Source of the DNA: Cytophagales bacterium
GTDB lineage: Bacteria > Bacteroidota > Bacteroidia > Cytophagales > Cyclobacteriaceae
Assembly (NCBI GenBank): GCA_016124425.1
Contig: WGNT01000190.1
Span: forward strand, 1 to 34,221
Reading direction: 5' to 3'
Length of the DNA: 34,221 bases
In this document: positions 8,510 to 15,920 of the stretch, in pieces
Layout of the letters: each line of letters starts with the position of its first letter
Numbering within the stretch: position 1 is the first letter of the stretch
Notes under the pieces: model-generated
Database searches by the model: none
The model's input: the letters and a program-made list of their open reading frames with translations, nothing else
Told to the model about the DNA's origin: nothing
Program-made: the position numbers and the translations under genes

Positions 8510-8869
8510 ATGGTAAGGATTGTGTTGGTTGATGATGATGCGGTTAGTAGTTTCGTTACGGAGAAGTTCATTCAAAAGAACATTAAGCAGCCGTACCAAA
8601 TTTTTAAATTCTCTAGTGCCTCAGACGCATTGAGAGAGATTTATGAGATAAAACCGCGCTATTTGTTTTTGGATTTGATGATGCCGCAGATGTCGGGCTG
8701 GGATTTTCTTGAAAACCTTGATGATAAATCAATGGAGACCGAGATTTACATCCTCAGTAGTTCTATGGACGAGAGGGATCTTCAAAAAGCCTCTTACGCG
8801 CAAAAAGTCCGCAAATTCCTTCCCAAATTTAGCGTAAGGCACTCTATCGAGGATATCTTCAGAAATTGA
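8510..8869 (+). CDS. single-domain (CheY-like) response regulator
   Basis: A lone receiver domain of 119 residues with no output domain. Acidic pocket residues DDD are at 8-10, the phospho-acceptor is D55 in LFLDLMMPQMSGW, the switch serine is in ILSSS (82-85), and the conserved lysine is probably K106 (FLPKF, with Phe replacing the usual Pro). Such regulators pass phosphate between histidine kinases or act by binding partner proteins; many Bacteroidetes carry several. No kinase is adjacent, so it is an orphan. It has its own promoter inside an inverted repeat, and about 170 nt further downstream there is a terminator (9036-9066). Confidence 0.92.
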   Translation: MVRIVLVDDDAVSSFVTEKFIQKNIKQPYQIFKFSSASDALREIYEIKPRYLFLDLMMPQMSGWDFLENLDDKSMETEIYILSSSMDERDLQKASYAQKVRKFLPKFSVRHSIEDIFRN

Positions 8870-8899
8870 AAGTGTTTATTCCGATTTACTCCTTTTACT

Positions 8900-8907
8900 T
8901 ATCTTTG
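8900..8907 (+). promoter_or_regulatory. -7 element TATCTTTG after the response regulator gene
   Basis: TATCTTTG fits TAnnTTTG. There is no TTG at the expected -33 distance. It would start a transcript running through two hairpins to the terminator at 9036-9066. Confidence 0.35.
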
Positions 8908-9066
8908 GAAGCATCAGCGATACTGCTAGGGGCTAACTTCCGTTTTCCTAGGGATGCGCACCATATATATCGGTAGAGCCTATTGCATTTATATCCATAT
9001 GGCATTATCCTAATTTTATAGCGGCACGTAGATGTAGGGTTTAAGCTGCTTAACCTTTTATTTTTT
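8908..9066 (+). ncRNA. candidate small RNA or structured 3' UTR
   Basis: No coding frame is visible here. The + strand can fold into one hairpin at 8911-8957 (GCATC with GATGC outside, CTAGG with CCTAG inside), a second at 8961-9002 (CCATAT with ATATGG, extended by ATAT pairs), and a terminator hairpin with a U-run at the end. A -7 element lies just before it. It is either an independent RNA of about 155 nt or a structured 3' end of the response-regulator mRNA. No known RNA family was recognised. Confidence 0.35.
9036..9066 (+). terminator. rho-independent terminator
   Basis: AGGGTTTAAG (9036-9045), loop CTG, CTTAACCTTT (9049-9058) pair with one bulged T, followed by a T-rich tail to 9066. 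It points along the + strand and ends either the response-regulator transcript or the candidate small RNA. Confidence 0.65.
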
Positions 9067-9148
9067 CGTCGAGTAATACCGCCTTTTATGATTCTTGATC
9101 GTGTATAAAATTTTGCACAGTCATTCGATGGGGTGGTTTGGTGTTTCT

Positions 9149-9520
9149 TTAAGAATGATCCTTGTTTCTCACAATCAAAATCCAGTCGTTTTCAAGTTCC
9201 AGATAGCCGTATTCATAGCAGTATCCGTAGACGTTTCCCTTTTTGGTGGTATAGGTATGCGTGATGTACTTAAATTGAAATCCTAATTTTAATAGGTTCT
9301 CCCTAGACGTTTTGATCGTTTCTCCATTTTCCGGGAGCAGACGTTGTAAGACATCTCGATTTTTTTTAAGGGCATTGTTGATATTCCTGATCAGATTGTT
9401 GCTGATTGCTTTTTGTTGATTGTTGTAGGTGTTTCGGCAATAATCGTCACAGTATTTTTTATCTACACGGCCTTGCAATAGGTTGCCACAACTCAAACAT
9501 TTTCTTACGTCGGTTTCCAT
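9149..9520 (-). CDS. small protein with N-terminal zinc ribbon, function unknown
   Basis: A 123-residue protein. The N-terminus has a treble-clef or zinc-ribbon motif CLSC at 8-11 and CDDYC at 24-28 (Cys-X2-Cys-X12-Cys-X3-Cys), of the kind seen in small Zn-ribbon domains that hold nucleic acid or protein partners. Residues 30-70 look helical and are rich in Asn, Lys and Arg; residues 75-118 contain aromatic beta strands (FQFKYITHTYTTKKGNVYGY, then CYEYGYLELENDWILI). No catalytic motif is visible. It reads divergently from the SSB gene across a 196-bp region containing three 10-bp direct repeats. I recognise only the zinc-binding part; a DNA- or RNA-binding role is a guess. Confidence 0.75.
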   Translation of the reverse strand: METDVRKCLSCGNLLQGRVDKKYCDDYCRNTYNNQQKAISNNLIRNINNALKKNRDVLQRLLPENGETIKTSRENLLKLGFQFKYITHTYTTKKGNVYGYCYEYGYLELENDWILIVRNKDHS

Positions 9521-9576
9521 AAAATTAGGTTTGATAGCATTCGCTTGAAATACAGGGGAATATAGGAAAAAAAATC

Positions 9577-9606
9577 CGTTTACAAACGTTTACAAACGTT
9601 TACAAA
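9577..9606. repeat. three tandem 10-bp direct repeats (CGTTTACAAA)
   Basis: CGTTTACAAA occurs three times without a break at 9577-9586, 9587-9596 and 9597-9606, and is followed by a further CG. Each junction creates CGTTTACAAACG, an almost perfect inverted repeat (CGTTT/AAACG). The 10-bp period is about one helical turn. It is 57 bp upstream of the zinc-ribbon gene and 110 bp upstream of ssb. Confidence 0.8.
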
Positions 9607-9716
9607 CGGAAATAAACGATTGAATACCGACTTTCAGTTTTGAAGCAGTTGATATTTGTACTGTTCGATTCTTCGAGTAGCAATTACAATTAATTTCAAC
9701 TAAACTATAATAGGTC

Positions 9717-10064
9717 ATGAACGCAATGAAAAACAAAGTACAACTAATCGGGAGGCTGGGAGCCGACGTGGAACTCAAGACACTTAACGGTGGCAAAGCT
9801 ATGGCAAAATTTAGTCTGGCGACCAATGAAAGTTACAAGAATGCTAAAGGCGAAAAGGTAGAAGAAACCTACTGGCACAATCTAGTGGCGTTTGGAAAAC
9901 CTGCGGAAATAATCCATAAGTATACCCGTAAAGGGTCAGAGATTGGTGTTGAAGGTAAATTAGTAAGTCGCTCCTATGAAGATAAGGACGGCCAAAAAAA
10001 GTATGTCACTGAAGTACAGGTTAATGAGGTCCTGTTAATGGGGGACCGTGCCGGTGTATTGTAG
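9717..10064 (+). CDS. ssb: short single-stranded DNA-binding protein (tail-less SSB)
   Basis: OB-fold protein that coats single-stranded DNA. The SSB fold is clear: KVQLIGRLGADVELKTL near the start, MAKFSLATNESY, TYWHNLVAFGKPAEII (with the conserved W and F), and KGSEIGVEGKLVSRSY. It is 115 residues long and ends right after the OB fold (VLLMGDRAGVL). The disordered linker and acidic DDIPF-like tip that recruit repair and replication proteins are missing. This suggests an accessory paralogue rather than the main replicative SSB. Start could be the ATG at 9717 or 9726. It is divergent from the zinc-ribbon gene and followed by a strong terminator. Confidence 0.92.
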   Translation: MNAMKNKVQLIGRLGADVELKTLNGGKAMAKFSLATNESYKNAKGEKVEETYWHNLVAFGKPAEIIHKYTRKGSEIGVEGKLVSRSYEDKDGQKKYVTEVQVNEVLLMGDRAGVL

Positions 10065-10182
10065 GCCTCTGGGGGCTAGGTATTCGCATAATTTTTCAGC
10101 AAGGTAGAATGAGCTTTTCTGTTTGTAATTATTCCATGCGACCGCTTGGAAGCACCTCATTTTTTTAACAACTTTTTTCTTT

Positions 10183-10220
10183 AGCCATGGTCTAACGGGA
10201 ACTGGACCATGGCTTTTTTT
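10183..10220 (+). terminator. rho-independent terminator after ssb
   Basis: Perfect 10-bp stem AGCCATGGTC (10183-10192) with GACCATGGCT (10205-10214), 12-nt loop, and a seven-T run ending at 10220. It lies about 120 nt beyond the ssb stop codon. No coding frame is seen between stop and hairpin. Confidence 0.85.
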
Positions 10221-10239
10221 CTCCATATTTCTAAACCGC

Positions 10240-11226
10240 TCACCAAAGCGGATGTATGGAATCTTTGAGAAATTCCGCGTAAACTTCACTCACCACCTGC
10301 ATCTGATATTCGTTGAAATGCGGTAATTCCGCAGCCCGTATATTTGCCAGTACCTGTCCGGGAGAGGATGCACCCGGAATTACCGTGCCTACTTCCGGAA
10401 ACATAAGTATCCACCTCAACGCGGCTGCAGCAAGTTCTTGTTCTATGCCCAACCGCTTTTTCAATGCGCTTACGGCATGAAGCCCTATTTCAAAATCTAC
10501 CCCAGAAAACGTTTCTCCTTTATCAAAAGCTTCCCCGTTTCTGTTGAATGTGCGATGATCCTCCGGTTTAAAGACGCTCGTTTCGTCCATTTTCCCTGCG
10601 AGGAGCCCACTTGCTAAAGGAACCCGTACAATAATCCCGCAATCTCTCTCTTTTGCAATTGCAAAAAACTCCTCTGCTGGTTTTTGCCGAAACATGTTAA
10701 AAATTATCTGCACCGTGGTCACGTTATCGAAGGCAAGAGCAGCTTTTGCTTCCCCTACCTTCTCCACACTCACCCCTAGATGTTGTATTTTGCCTTCTTC
10801 TTTAAGTTTGACGAATTCGCCAAATATTTCCGGTCTGCTGTATACTTCTGTAGGGGGACAGTGAAGTTGGATTAGATCTATGGTTTCCAGCTTCATGTTT
10901 CTGAGACTGGCTTCGACGTATCGCCTGAGAACCTCCGGTTGATACCCTGTATTGATATGGGGCTGTATTTGCCGGCCGCACTTGGTAGCTACAAATATCT
11001 TTTGGCTGTAGGTTTCAAGCACTTTGCCGACCGCGGCTTCACTTAAGCCTGCATCATACACATCGGCAGTATCGATGAAATTTATGCCTGCGTCTATTGC
11101 AGACCGGATAATCCGGTTGGCTGCCTTGGGATCAAAACTACCTCCCCAACCTCCTCCAACCTGCCAAGTTCCAAGTGATATTTCAGACACATGCATGTCG
11201 CTTTTACCTAATCTTCGGTAGTTCAT
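10240..11226 (-). CDS. aldo/keto reductase
   Basis: NADPH-dependent carbonyl reductase of the aldo/keto reductase superfamily, cytoplasmic, 328 residues from the chosen start. The catalytic tetrad is complete: D52 and Y57 (NFIDTADVYDAGLSE), K82 (FVATKCGR) and H122 (IQLHCPPTE). The start MNYRRLGKS at 11226 matches the usual N-terminus; a longer reading frame extends 21 codons further upstream, but that extension is unlike the family. The Gly-rich segment WQVGGGWGG after strand one is typical of the YajO/general oxidoreductase subgroup. The gene stands alone, convergent with ssb. The natural substrate cannot be told. Confidence 0.92.
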   Translation of the reverse strand: MNYRRLGKSDMHVSEISLGTWQVGGGWGGSFDPKAANRIIRSAIDAGINFIDTADVYDAGLSEAAVGKVLETYSQKIFVATKCGRQIQPHINTGYQPEVLRRYVEASLRNMKLETIDLIQLHCPPTEVYSRPEIFGEFVKLKEEGKIQHLGVSVEKVGEAKAALAFDNVTTVQIIFNMFRQKPAEEFFAIAKERDCGIIVRVPLASGLLAGKMDETSVFKPEDHRTFNRNGEAFDKGETFSGVDFEIGLHAVSALKKRLGIEQELAAAALRWILMFPEVGTVIPGASSPGQVLANIRAAELPHFNEYQMQVVSEVYAEFLKDSIHPLW

Positions 11227-11780
11227 GTCGGTGATCGTTTTAGTTCTTTTAAAATGTATGCCTTTTAGCGCGGTCGCCCAAGCATTCAACTACTAGCTTT
11301 CGTTATAGTATAAATTAACGTAAAAGCATGTACTCGGTAAAGGTACGAATTCACCCATAAATGTCCGGCGTTGCAAGAAAAAAATGACAGATCCCGCGTT
11401 TTGTAAGGGTAATCGCCGTGGAACGGTTTAGAGCACAAGAAGCCGCCACTGCTTCCCAAGCAACTTTCTAAAACGCTCAGAAGTCTAACCTGAGGGACCC
11501 GTATTTCGGGAGCATTGTAAGCTGGGGAAAAAGCTTTCGACCACCCATCTCTCTGACTATCAATCCGGAGGTGCGTCTGGTTCAGGGGAGCTTTTTAATT
11601 TATTTTTTTTACTGTAGGCTGCGGCAATGCAGACCAGTAAACCCTTTGCGGCATTTTTAGTTACCTCCATACGCCTTACAAGCCGAAGGTGAATGGCCAT
11701 ATTGATAATAGGTTCTTAGCCGCCTTAAAATTTATCAGGTAACTATTTATTTCTAAGGTCTTCTGGATTAATTTTGACTC
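11227..11780. other. 554-bp stretch without a confident gene
   Basis: The region separates two divergent genes. The only plausible frame is a 46-codon minus-strand ORF at 11560-11700 (starts MAIHLRLVRR, ends SSPEPDAPPD); it has no recognised domain and no clear promoter. The section 11400-11560 holds a short CCCG/CGGG hairpin near 11508 but no coding frame with a start. It may be a decayed gene, a repeat element or an unknown RNA. Confidence 0.4.
11769..11776 (+). promoter_or_regulatory. -7 element TAATTTTG directly before the FAD oxidoreductase start
   Basis: TAATTTTG fits TAnnTTTG and ends four bases before the ATG at 11781. The -33 position reads TTA rather than TTG. If used, transcription would start at or within a few bases of the start codon, giving a leaderless mRNA. 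Confidence 0.4.
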
Positions 11781-14735
11781 ATGAACAAAACCCCTACCGA
11801 TTTGTCTCCTTCTTTAAGCCATCTGGCTACGTTGTTAGATGGAGAATTGCATAGTGACCAATTGATGAAAACGCTATACGCCACGGACGCGTCCGTTTAT
11901 CGGTCACTTCCATTAGCGGTTGCTTTTCCCAAGCATACAGCGGACCTCCAGACCCTTATCAGCTTTGCTACTGAAAACGGAACGTCACTTATCCCCCGGA
12001 CCGCCGGCACGTCCCTTGCAGGACAATGTGTAGGCGAAGGTATTGTTGTGGATGTTTCCAAACACCTCAATAAGATCCTTGAGTTTAACAAAGAGGAAGG
12101 TTGGGTAAGGGTTCAGCCGGGGGTTGTTCGTAACGAACTCAACCATTTTCTGAAACCCTATGGCTACTTTTTTAGCCCAATTACCAGCACCGCCAGTAGG
12201 GCGATGATTGGCGGTATGGTTGGCAACAACTCCTGTGGGACCACTTCCATTGTCTATGGAAGTACGCGCGAGCATACACTAGAGCTAAAGGTACTGCTAA
12301 GTGATGCTTCCGAGGTGGTCATTAAGGCGCTTACAAAAGATGAGTTTGAATATAAGTGTGGTATGGACTCACTCGAAGGGCAGTTATACCGTCATATTAA
12401 AGGGGAACTTAGTAGCCAACAAACGCAAGAACAGATTAGATCCAACTTCCCGAAACCTTCCATCCACAGGAGAAATACGGGGTATGCGGTAGATTATCTG
12501 CTTGAGACGGAAATATTCACGGAAAAGGACGTGCCCTTTGACTTTTGCAAGCTAATATGCGGATCAGAAGGGACACTGGCAATCGCTACGGAGATTAAGC
12601 TCCATGTAGACCCGCTGCCAGATCCTTTCGAGATTGTGGTTGCCGCCCATTTTGAATCCATCCACCAAAGCATGAAAGCCGCTCAGATAGCGATGAAACA
12701 CCAGCCATCCGCAGTGGAGCTTATGGACAAAATCATTTTGGACTGTACCAAGGAAAATGTGGAGCAAAGTAAAAACCGGGATTTCGTAGAAGGTGACCCG
12801 ATGGCCATATTAATGGTGGAGTTTCGGGGAAAGGATTTGGCATCTGCCGAATTGCAGGGTGAGGCATTTATTCACTCGTTACAGGAGGCAGGATTGGGCT
12901 ATGCCTTTCCGGTGATTGGTCCTGACCGTACCAAAAGTGCCTGGGAGCTCAGAAGCGCAGGTCTTGGCCTTCTGGCAAATATTCCGGGGGATAGCAAAGC
13001 GGTGGCCTGTATTGAAGATACCGCGGTGGATATCGAGGATTTGGCAGACTACATTGATGAGTTTGCTGAAATCATGAAGGGCTTCGATCAACATCCAGTT
13101 TATTATGCCCATGCGGGTGCGGGAGAAATACACCTCCGTCCCATTTTGGACTTGAAAAAATCAGCTGACGTAAAGAAGTTTCACGAAATAAGCGAAGCCT
13201 CCGCAAAGCTTGTGAAAAAGTACCAAGGTTCGCTTAGTGGGGAGCATGGTGACGGAAGAGTAAGGGCGGAGTTCATTCCCTTGATGGTTGGCGAACAAAA
13301 TTATGCCTTGTTTAAGCGTATCAAGCAGGCCTGGGACCCCAAAGGTATTTTTAACCCCGGCAAAATAGTAGACGCGGCTCCCATGAATACCTCCCTCAGG
13401 TATCAGCCTGACGTCCCCACGCCCGAACATAAGACCATCTTCGACTTTAGTCATGAAGGGGGGATTTTGCGTATGGCCGAAAAATGCAACGGGAGCGGTG
13501 ATTGTAGAAAGCTACCCGAAACTGCGGGAGGTACTATGTGCCCAAGTTATATGGCTACCCGAAACGAAAAAGATACCACCAGAGGAAGGGCGAATACCTT
13601 GCGGGAATTTTTGACCAACAATACCAAAGAAAATCCCTTTGACCATGCCGAAATTAAGGAGGCCTTGGATCTTTGCTTGTCGTGTAAAGGCTGTACTTCC
13701 GAATGCCCCTCTAATGTAGACATGGCTACCATGAAGGCTGAATTCCTGTATCAATATTACAAAACCAATGGCGTACCCCTCCGGGCTAAAGCGTTCGCTT
13801 ATATTAATCGCCTGAATGGCATAGGCAGTAAAATTCCCGGTATTTCCAACTTCTTCCTGAAAAACGCGGTCTCAAGTAGCCTGCTGAAAAAAATACTTCA
13901 GGTAGCTCCACAACGTTCTTTACCAGAGATTTCGCAGGTATCCCTGAGGAAATGGTATAGGAAAAATTATCAAAAACTATCCGGAAGTTCGCGACCGGTC
14001 AAGTCAGTTTATTTTTTTGCCGACGAGTTTACCAACCATAATGATACCCATGTCGGTATTAAAGCCATAACGCTTCTCAAACACCTAGGCTATGATGTCA
14101 GAATGGTAGATCATCCCGAAAGCGGACGGGCGGCGATTTCTAAGGGACTGTTGGAATATGCCAAGCAGGCTGCTGACGAAAACGTACGCATTTTTAGTAA
14201 ATTGGTGGGTCCCGACTGCCGCCTTGTAGGAATTGAACCCTCTGCGATCTACAGCTTCAGGGATGAATACCCCAAACTCGTCTCGAAAGACCTGGTGCTA
14301 GCAGCTAAATCACTTAAAGTTCATGCGGAATTAATAGACGAGTTTATCGCTAAGGAAATTATCGCAGGTAACATTACAGAAGATCAGTTTTCTTTCGCAA
14401 AGAAAAAGGTGCTTCTACACGGCCACTGCCACCAAAAGTCACTCTCCTCGGTGAGCTACAGCAAGAAAATACTCAGTTTCCCCAAAAATTATGACGTGGA
14501 GGTCATCCCGTCAGGGTGTTGCGGAATGGCCGGTTCTTTTGGATATGAAGCGGAGCATTTTGATCTCAGTATGAAAATCGGTGAAATGGTCCTGTTTCCT
14601 GCAGTTCGTAAGGCATCAGATGAGACGATTATAGCTGCCCCGGGGACGAGCTGTAGGCATCAGATTGCGGACGGGACCGGCAGGAAGGCAATGCATCCCG
14701 TCGAAATCCTGTATGAGGCAGCCGGTTTAGGATAA
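11781..14735 (+). CDS. FAD-linked oxidase fused to Fe-S oxidoreductase (GlcD-GlpC type, D-lactate/glycolate dehydrogenase-like)
   Basis: A 984-residue fusion that oxidises a 2-hydroxy acid at FAD and passes electrons through iron-sulfur clusters, probably towards quinone. An FAD-binding PCMH domain covers about residues 35-260 (PRTAGTSLAGQCVGEGIVVD, then MIGGMVGNNSCGT), with the FAD-oxidase C-terminal domain at about 290-540 (HAGAGEIHLRP, GEHGDGR). Next are ferredoxin-like clusters: C569, C575, C587, and C632-C635-C638-C642 (CLSCKGCTSEC). The tail has the cysteine-rich CCG domains: HGHCHQ (C883) and SGCCGMAGSFG (C913, C914). In enteric bacteria GlcD and GlcF are separate proteins, so this is a fused form, common in Bacteroidetes. 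D-lactate is the likely substrate, but glycolate or 2-hydroxyglutarate cannot be excluded. Confidence 0.92.
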   Translation: MNKTPTDLSPSLSHLATLLDGELHSDQLMKTLYATDASVYRSLPLAVAFPKHTADLQTLISFATENGTSLIPRTAGTSLAGQCVGEGIVVDVSKHLNKILEFNKEEGWVRVQPGVVRNELNHFLKPYGYFFSPITSTASRAMIGGMVGNNSCGTTSIVYGSTREHTLELKVLLSDASEVVIKALTKDEFEYKCGMDSLEGQLYRHIKGELSSQQTQEQIRSNFPKPSIHRRNTGYAVDYLLETEIFTEKDVPFDFCKLICGSEGTLAIATEIKLHVDPLPDPFEIVVAAHFESIHQSMKAAQIAMKHQPSAVELMDKIILDCTKENVEQSKNRDFVEGDPMAILMVEFRGKDLASAELQGEAFIHSLQEAGLGYAFPVIGPDRTKSAWELRSAGLGLLANIPGDSKAVACIEDTAVDIEDLADYIDEFAEIMKGFDQHPVYYAHAGAGEIHLRPILDLKKSADVKKFHEISEASAKLVKKYQGSLSGEHGDGRVRAEFIPLMVGEQNYALFKRIKQAWDPKGIFNPGKIVDAAPMNTSLRYQPDVPTPEHKTIFDFSHEGGILRMAEKCNGSGDCRKLPETAGGTMCPSYMATRNEKDTTRGRANTLREFLTNNTKENPFDHAEIKEALDLCLSCKGCTSECPSNVDMATMKAEFLYQYYKTNGVPLRAKAFAYINRLNGIGSKIPGISNFFLKNAVSSSLLKKILQVAPQRSLPEISQVSLRKWYRKNYQKLSGSSRPVKSVYFFADEFTNHNDTHVGIKAITLLKHLGYDVRMVDHPESGRAAISKGLLEYAKQAADENVRIFSKLVGPDCRLVGIEPSAIYSFRDEYPKLVSKDLVLAAKSLKVHAELIDEFIAKEIIAGNITEDQFSFAKKKVLLHGHCHQKSLSSVSYSKKILSFPKNYDVEVIPSGCCGMAGSFGYEAEHFDLSMKIGEMVLFPAVRKASDETIIAAPGTSCRHQIADGTGRKAMHPVEILYEAAGLG

Positions 14736-14774
14736 TGGAATTCTTTTCGTTTAGTAATCGTTTTTAGGGCAACT

Positions 14775-14797
14775 GGTTTTGAAAAAACCGATCGGTT
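14775..14797. promoter_or_regulatory. overlapping palindromes upstream of the DnaJ-family gene
   Basis: GGTTTT-GAA-AAAACC (14775-14789) overlaps the perfect 12-bp palindrome AACCGATCGGTT (14786-14797), sharing one AACC half-site. The palindrome ends 20 bp before the start codon at 14818. The two folds exclude each other. It may be an operator or a leader switch; no U-run follows, so it is not a typical terminator. Confidence 0.3.
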
Positions 14798-14817
14798 CAA
14801 ATAAAGGTACCTGATTT

Positions 14818-15720
14818 ATGGAATTCATTGATTATTATCGAGTGTTGGGACTTGATTCGTCGGCTTCTTCTGAGGACATAAAAAAGGCCTATCGGAAATT
14901 GGCGCGAAAATATCATCCGGATTTAAATCCAAACGATGTCTCAGCCCAACAGAAATTTCAGGAAGTAAATGAAGCCAATGAGGTATTATCAGATCCTGAG
15001 AAGCGGAAGAAATATGACCGGTTTGGAAAGGACTGGAAAAATGCGGATGCCTACGAACGCGCTGGGGGAGGATACTCAGGAAATACAGGTAGCTTCGGCA
15101 ACCGGGGCAGGGGTGGAAGTGATTTTGGAGATCCCTTTGGCCAGGCAGGTTTTTCGGATTTTTTTGAGCACCTATTCGGCGCAGGACAAACGTTCAATCG
15201 ATCACAAGGCGGATATAAGGGGCAGGATTTAAACGCCACCCTCCAACTGGAGCAACGGGAGGTGTTTACAACCCATAAGCGTACCTTAGATATTAATGGT
15301 CAAAAAATACGCCTGACGATACATGCCGGGGTGGAAGATGGGCAGACGATCAAGGTGAAGGGATATGGGGCTCCCGGTCCTAATGGCGGCCCCAAAGGAG
15401 ACCTTTATCTTACCTTTCAATTATTACCTGACCCCTCTTTTAAGCGTGAGGGCAAGCATCTTTTCAAAACGGAACATGTGGACCTGTATACCGCCGTGCT
15501 TGGCGGAGAGATTACCGTCCACACCTTTGACGGAAAAGTTAAGCTTCAACTCAAACCTGGCACGCAAAATGGTACTAAGGTTAAGCTAAAAGGAAAAGGA
15601 TTTCCTGTATACAAAAAAGAAGGGGAGTTTGGGGATTTGTTTTTAACCTTTCACGTCGATATTCCAACTACGCTTACGCAAGAGGAACGGGAGCTTTTTG
15701 ACCGGCTGGCGAAAAGGTGA
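14818..15720 (+). CDS. cbpA: CbpA-type DnaJ-family co-chaperone (curved DNA-binding protein homologue)
   Basis: Stimulates the ATPase of DnaK and delivers unfolded proteins; CbpA homologues also bind curved DNA. The J domain (residues 1-70) contains the HPD tripeptide at 33-35 ([10 protein letters not shown]). A Gly/Phe-rich linker follows (about 75-135), then two beta-barrel substrate domains (about 140-300), with [20 protein letters not shown] and [20 protein letters not shown]. The four-CxxCxGxG zinc finger of true DnaJ is missing, which puts it in the CbpA/type II class. It is on the same strand as the FAD/Fe-S gene, 82 bp downstream, but with possible regulatory palindromes between them. 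The tRNA-Val gene follows on the other strand. Confidence 0.9.
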   Translation: MEFIDYYRVLGLDSSASSEDIKKAYRKLARKYHPDLNPNDVSAQQKFQEVNEANEVLSDPEKRKKYDRFGKDWKNADAYERAGGGYSGNTGSFGNRGRGGSDFGDPFGQAGFSDFFEHLFGAGQTFNRSQGGYKGQDLNATLQLEQREVFTTHKRTLDINGQKIRLTIHAGVEDGQTIKVKGYGAPGPNGGPKGDLYLTFQLLPDPSFKREGKHLFKTEHVDLYTAVLGGEITVHTFDGKVKLQLKPGTQNGTKVKLKGKGFPVYKKEGEFGDLFLTFHVDIPTTLTQEERELFDRLAKR

Positions 15721-15742
15721 CAGTATCCCAAAGCAATTTAAG

Positions 15743-15817
15743 TAGGTCGTACCAGGCTCGAACTGGTGACCTCTGCCCTGTCAAGGCAGCGCTCTAAACC
15801 AACTGAGCTAACGACCT
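15743..15817 (-). tRNA. tRNA-Val (anticodon GAC)
   Basis: The minus strand folds into a complete 75-nt cloverleaf. The acceptor stem AGGTCGT pairs fully with ACGACCT and is followed by discriminator A. The D arm is GCTC/GAGC, the anticodon stem CTGCC/GGCAG holds loop TTGACAG with anticodon GAC, and the T arm ACCAG/CTGGT holds TTCGAGC. GAC reads GUC/GUU valine codons. The 3' CCA is not encoded and must be added after transcription. It lies between two plus-strand genes. Confidence 0.96.
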
Positions 15818-15828
15818 AATTCACTTTG

Positions 15829-15859
15829 CAAGTATACGGGTATTTGCTATTAAATTCAA
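15829..15859 (-). promoter_or_regulatory. candidate promoter of tRNA-Val
   Basis: On the minus strand TTG (complement of 15857-15859), 20 nt, then TATACTTG (complement of 15829-15836), one base off TAnnTTTG. The distance to the tRNA 5' end (15817) suits a short leader. Confidence 0.4.
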
Positions 15860-15895
15860 CACGGCAAATACATTAAATTAGTAAAGTTTTCACGT

Positions 15896-15903
15896 TAGCT
15901 TTG
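15896..15903 (+). promoter_or_regulatory. -7 element TAGCTTTG before the Ca2+/Na+ exchanger
   Basis: TAGCTTTG fits TAnnTTTG and lies 17 bp before the start codon, giving a very short leader. No TTG is seen at the -33 distance. Confidence 0.45.
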
Positions 15904-15920
15904 TGCAAAAATAAGTCAAA

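Noticed and set aside
8293..8571. 92-codon minus-strand frame across the rfbA end and the response-regulator promoter
   Set aside because: It is made largely of A/T-rich intergenic DNA read as Lys/Phe, crosses two real genes and has no domain; the promoter and inverted repeat explain the region better.
9577..9606. CRISPR-like repeat
   Set aside because: The units are 10 bp and directly adjacent, with no spacers and no cas genes.
15743..15817. tRNA-Val as an integration site of a mobile element
   Set aside because: No integrase, no duplicated tRNA end and no change in gene character on either side.
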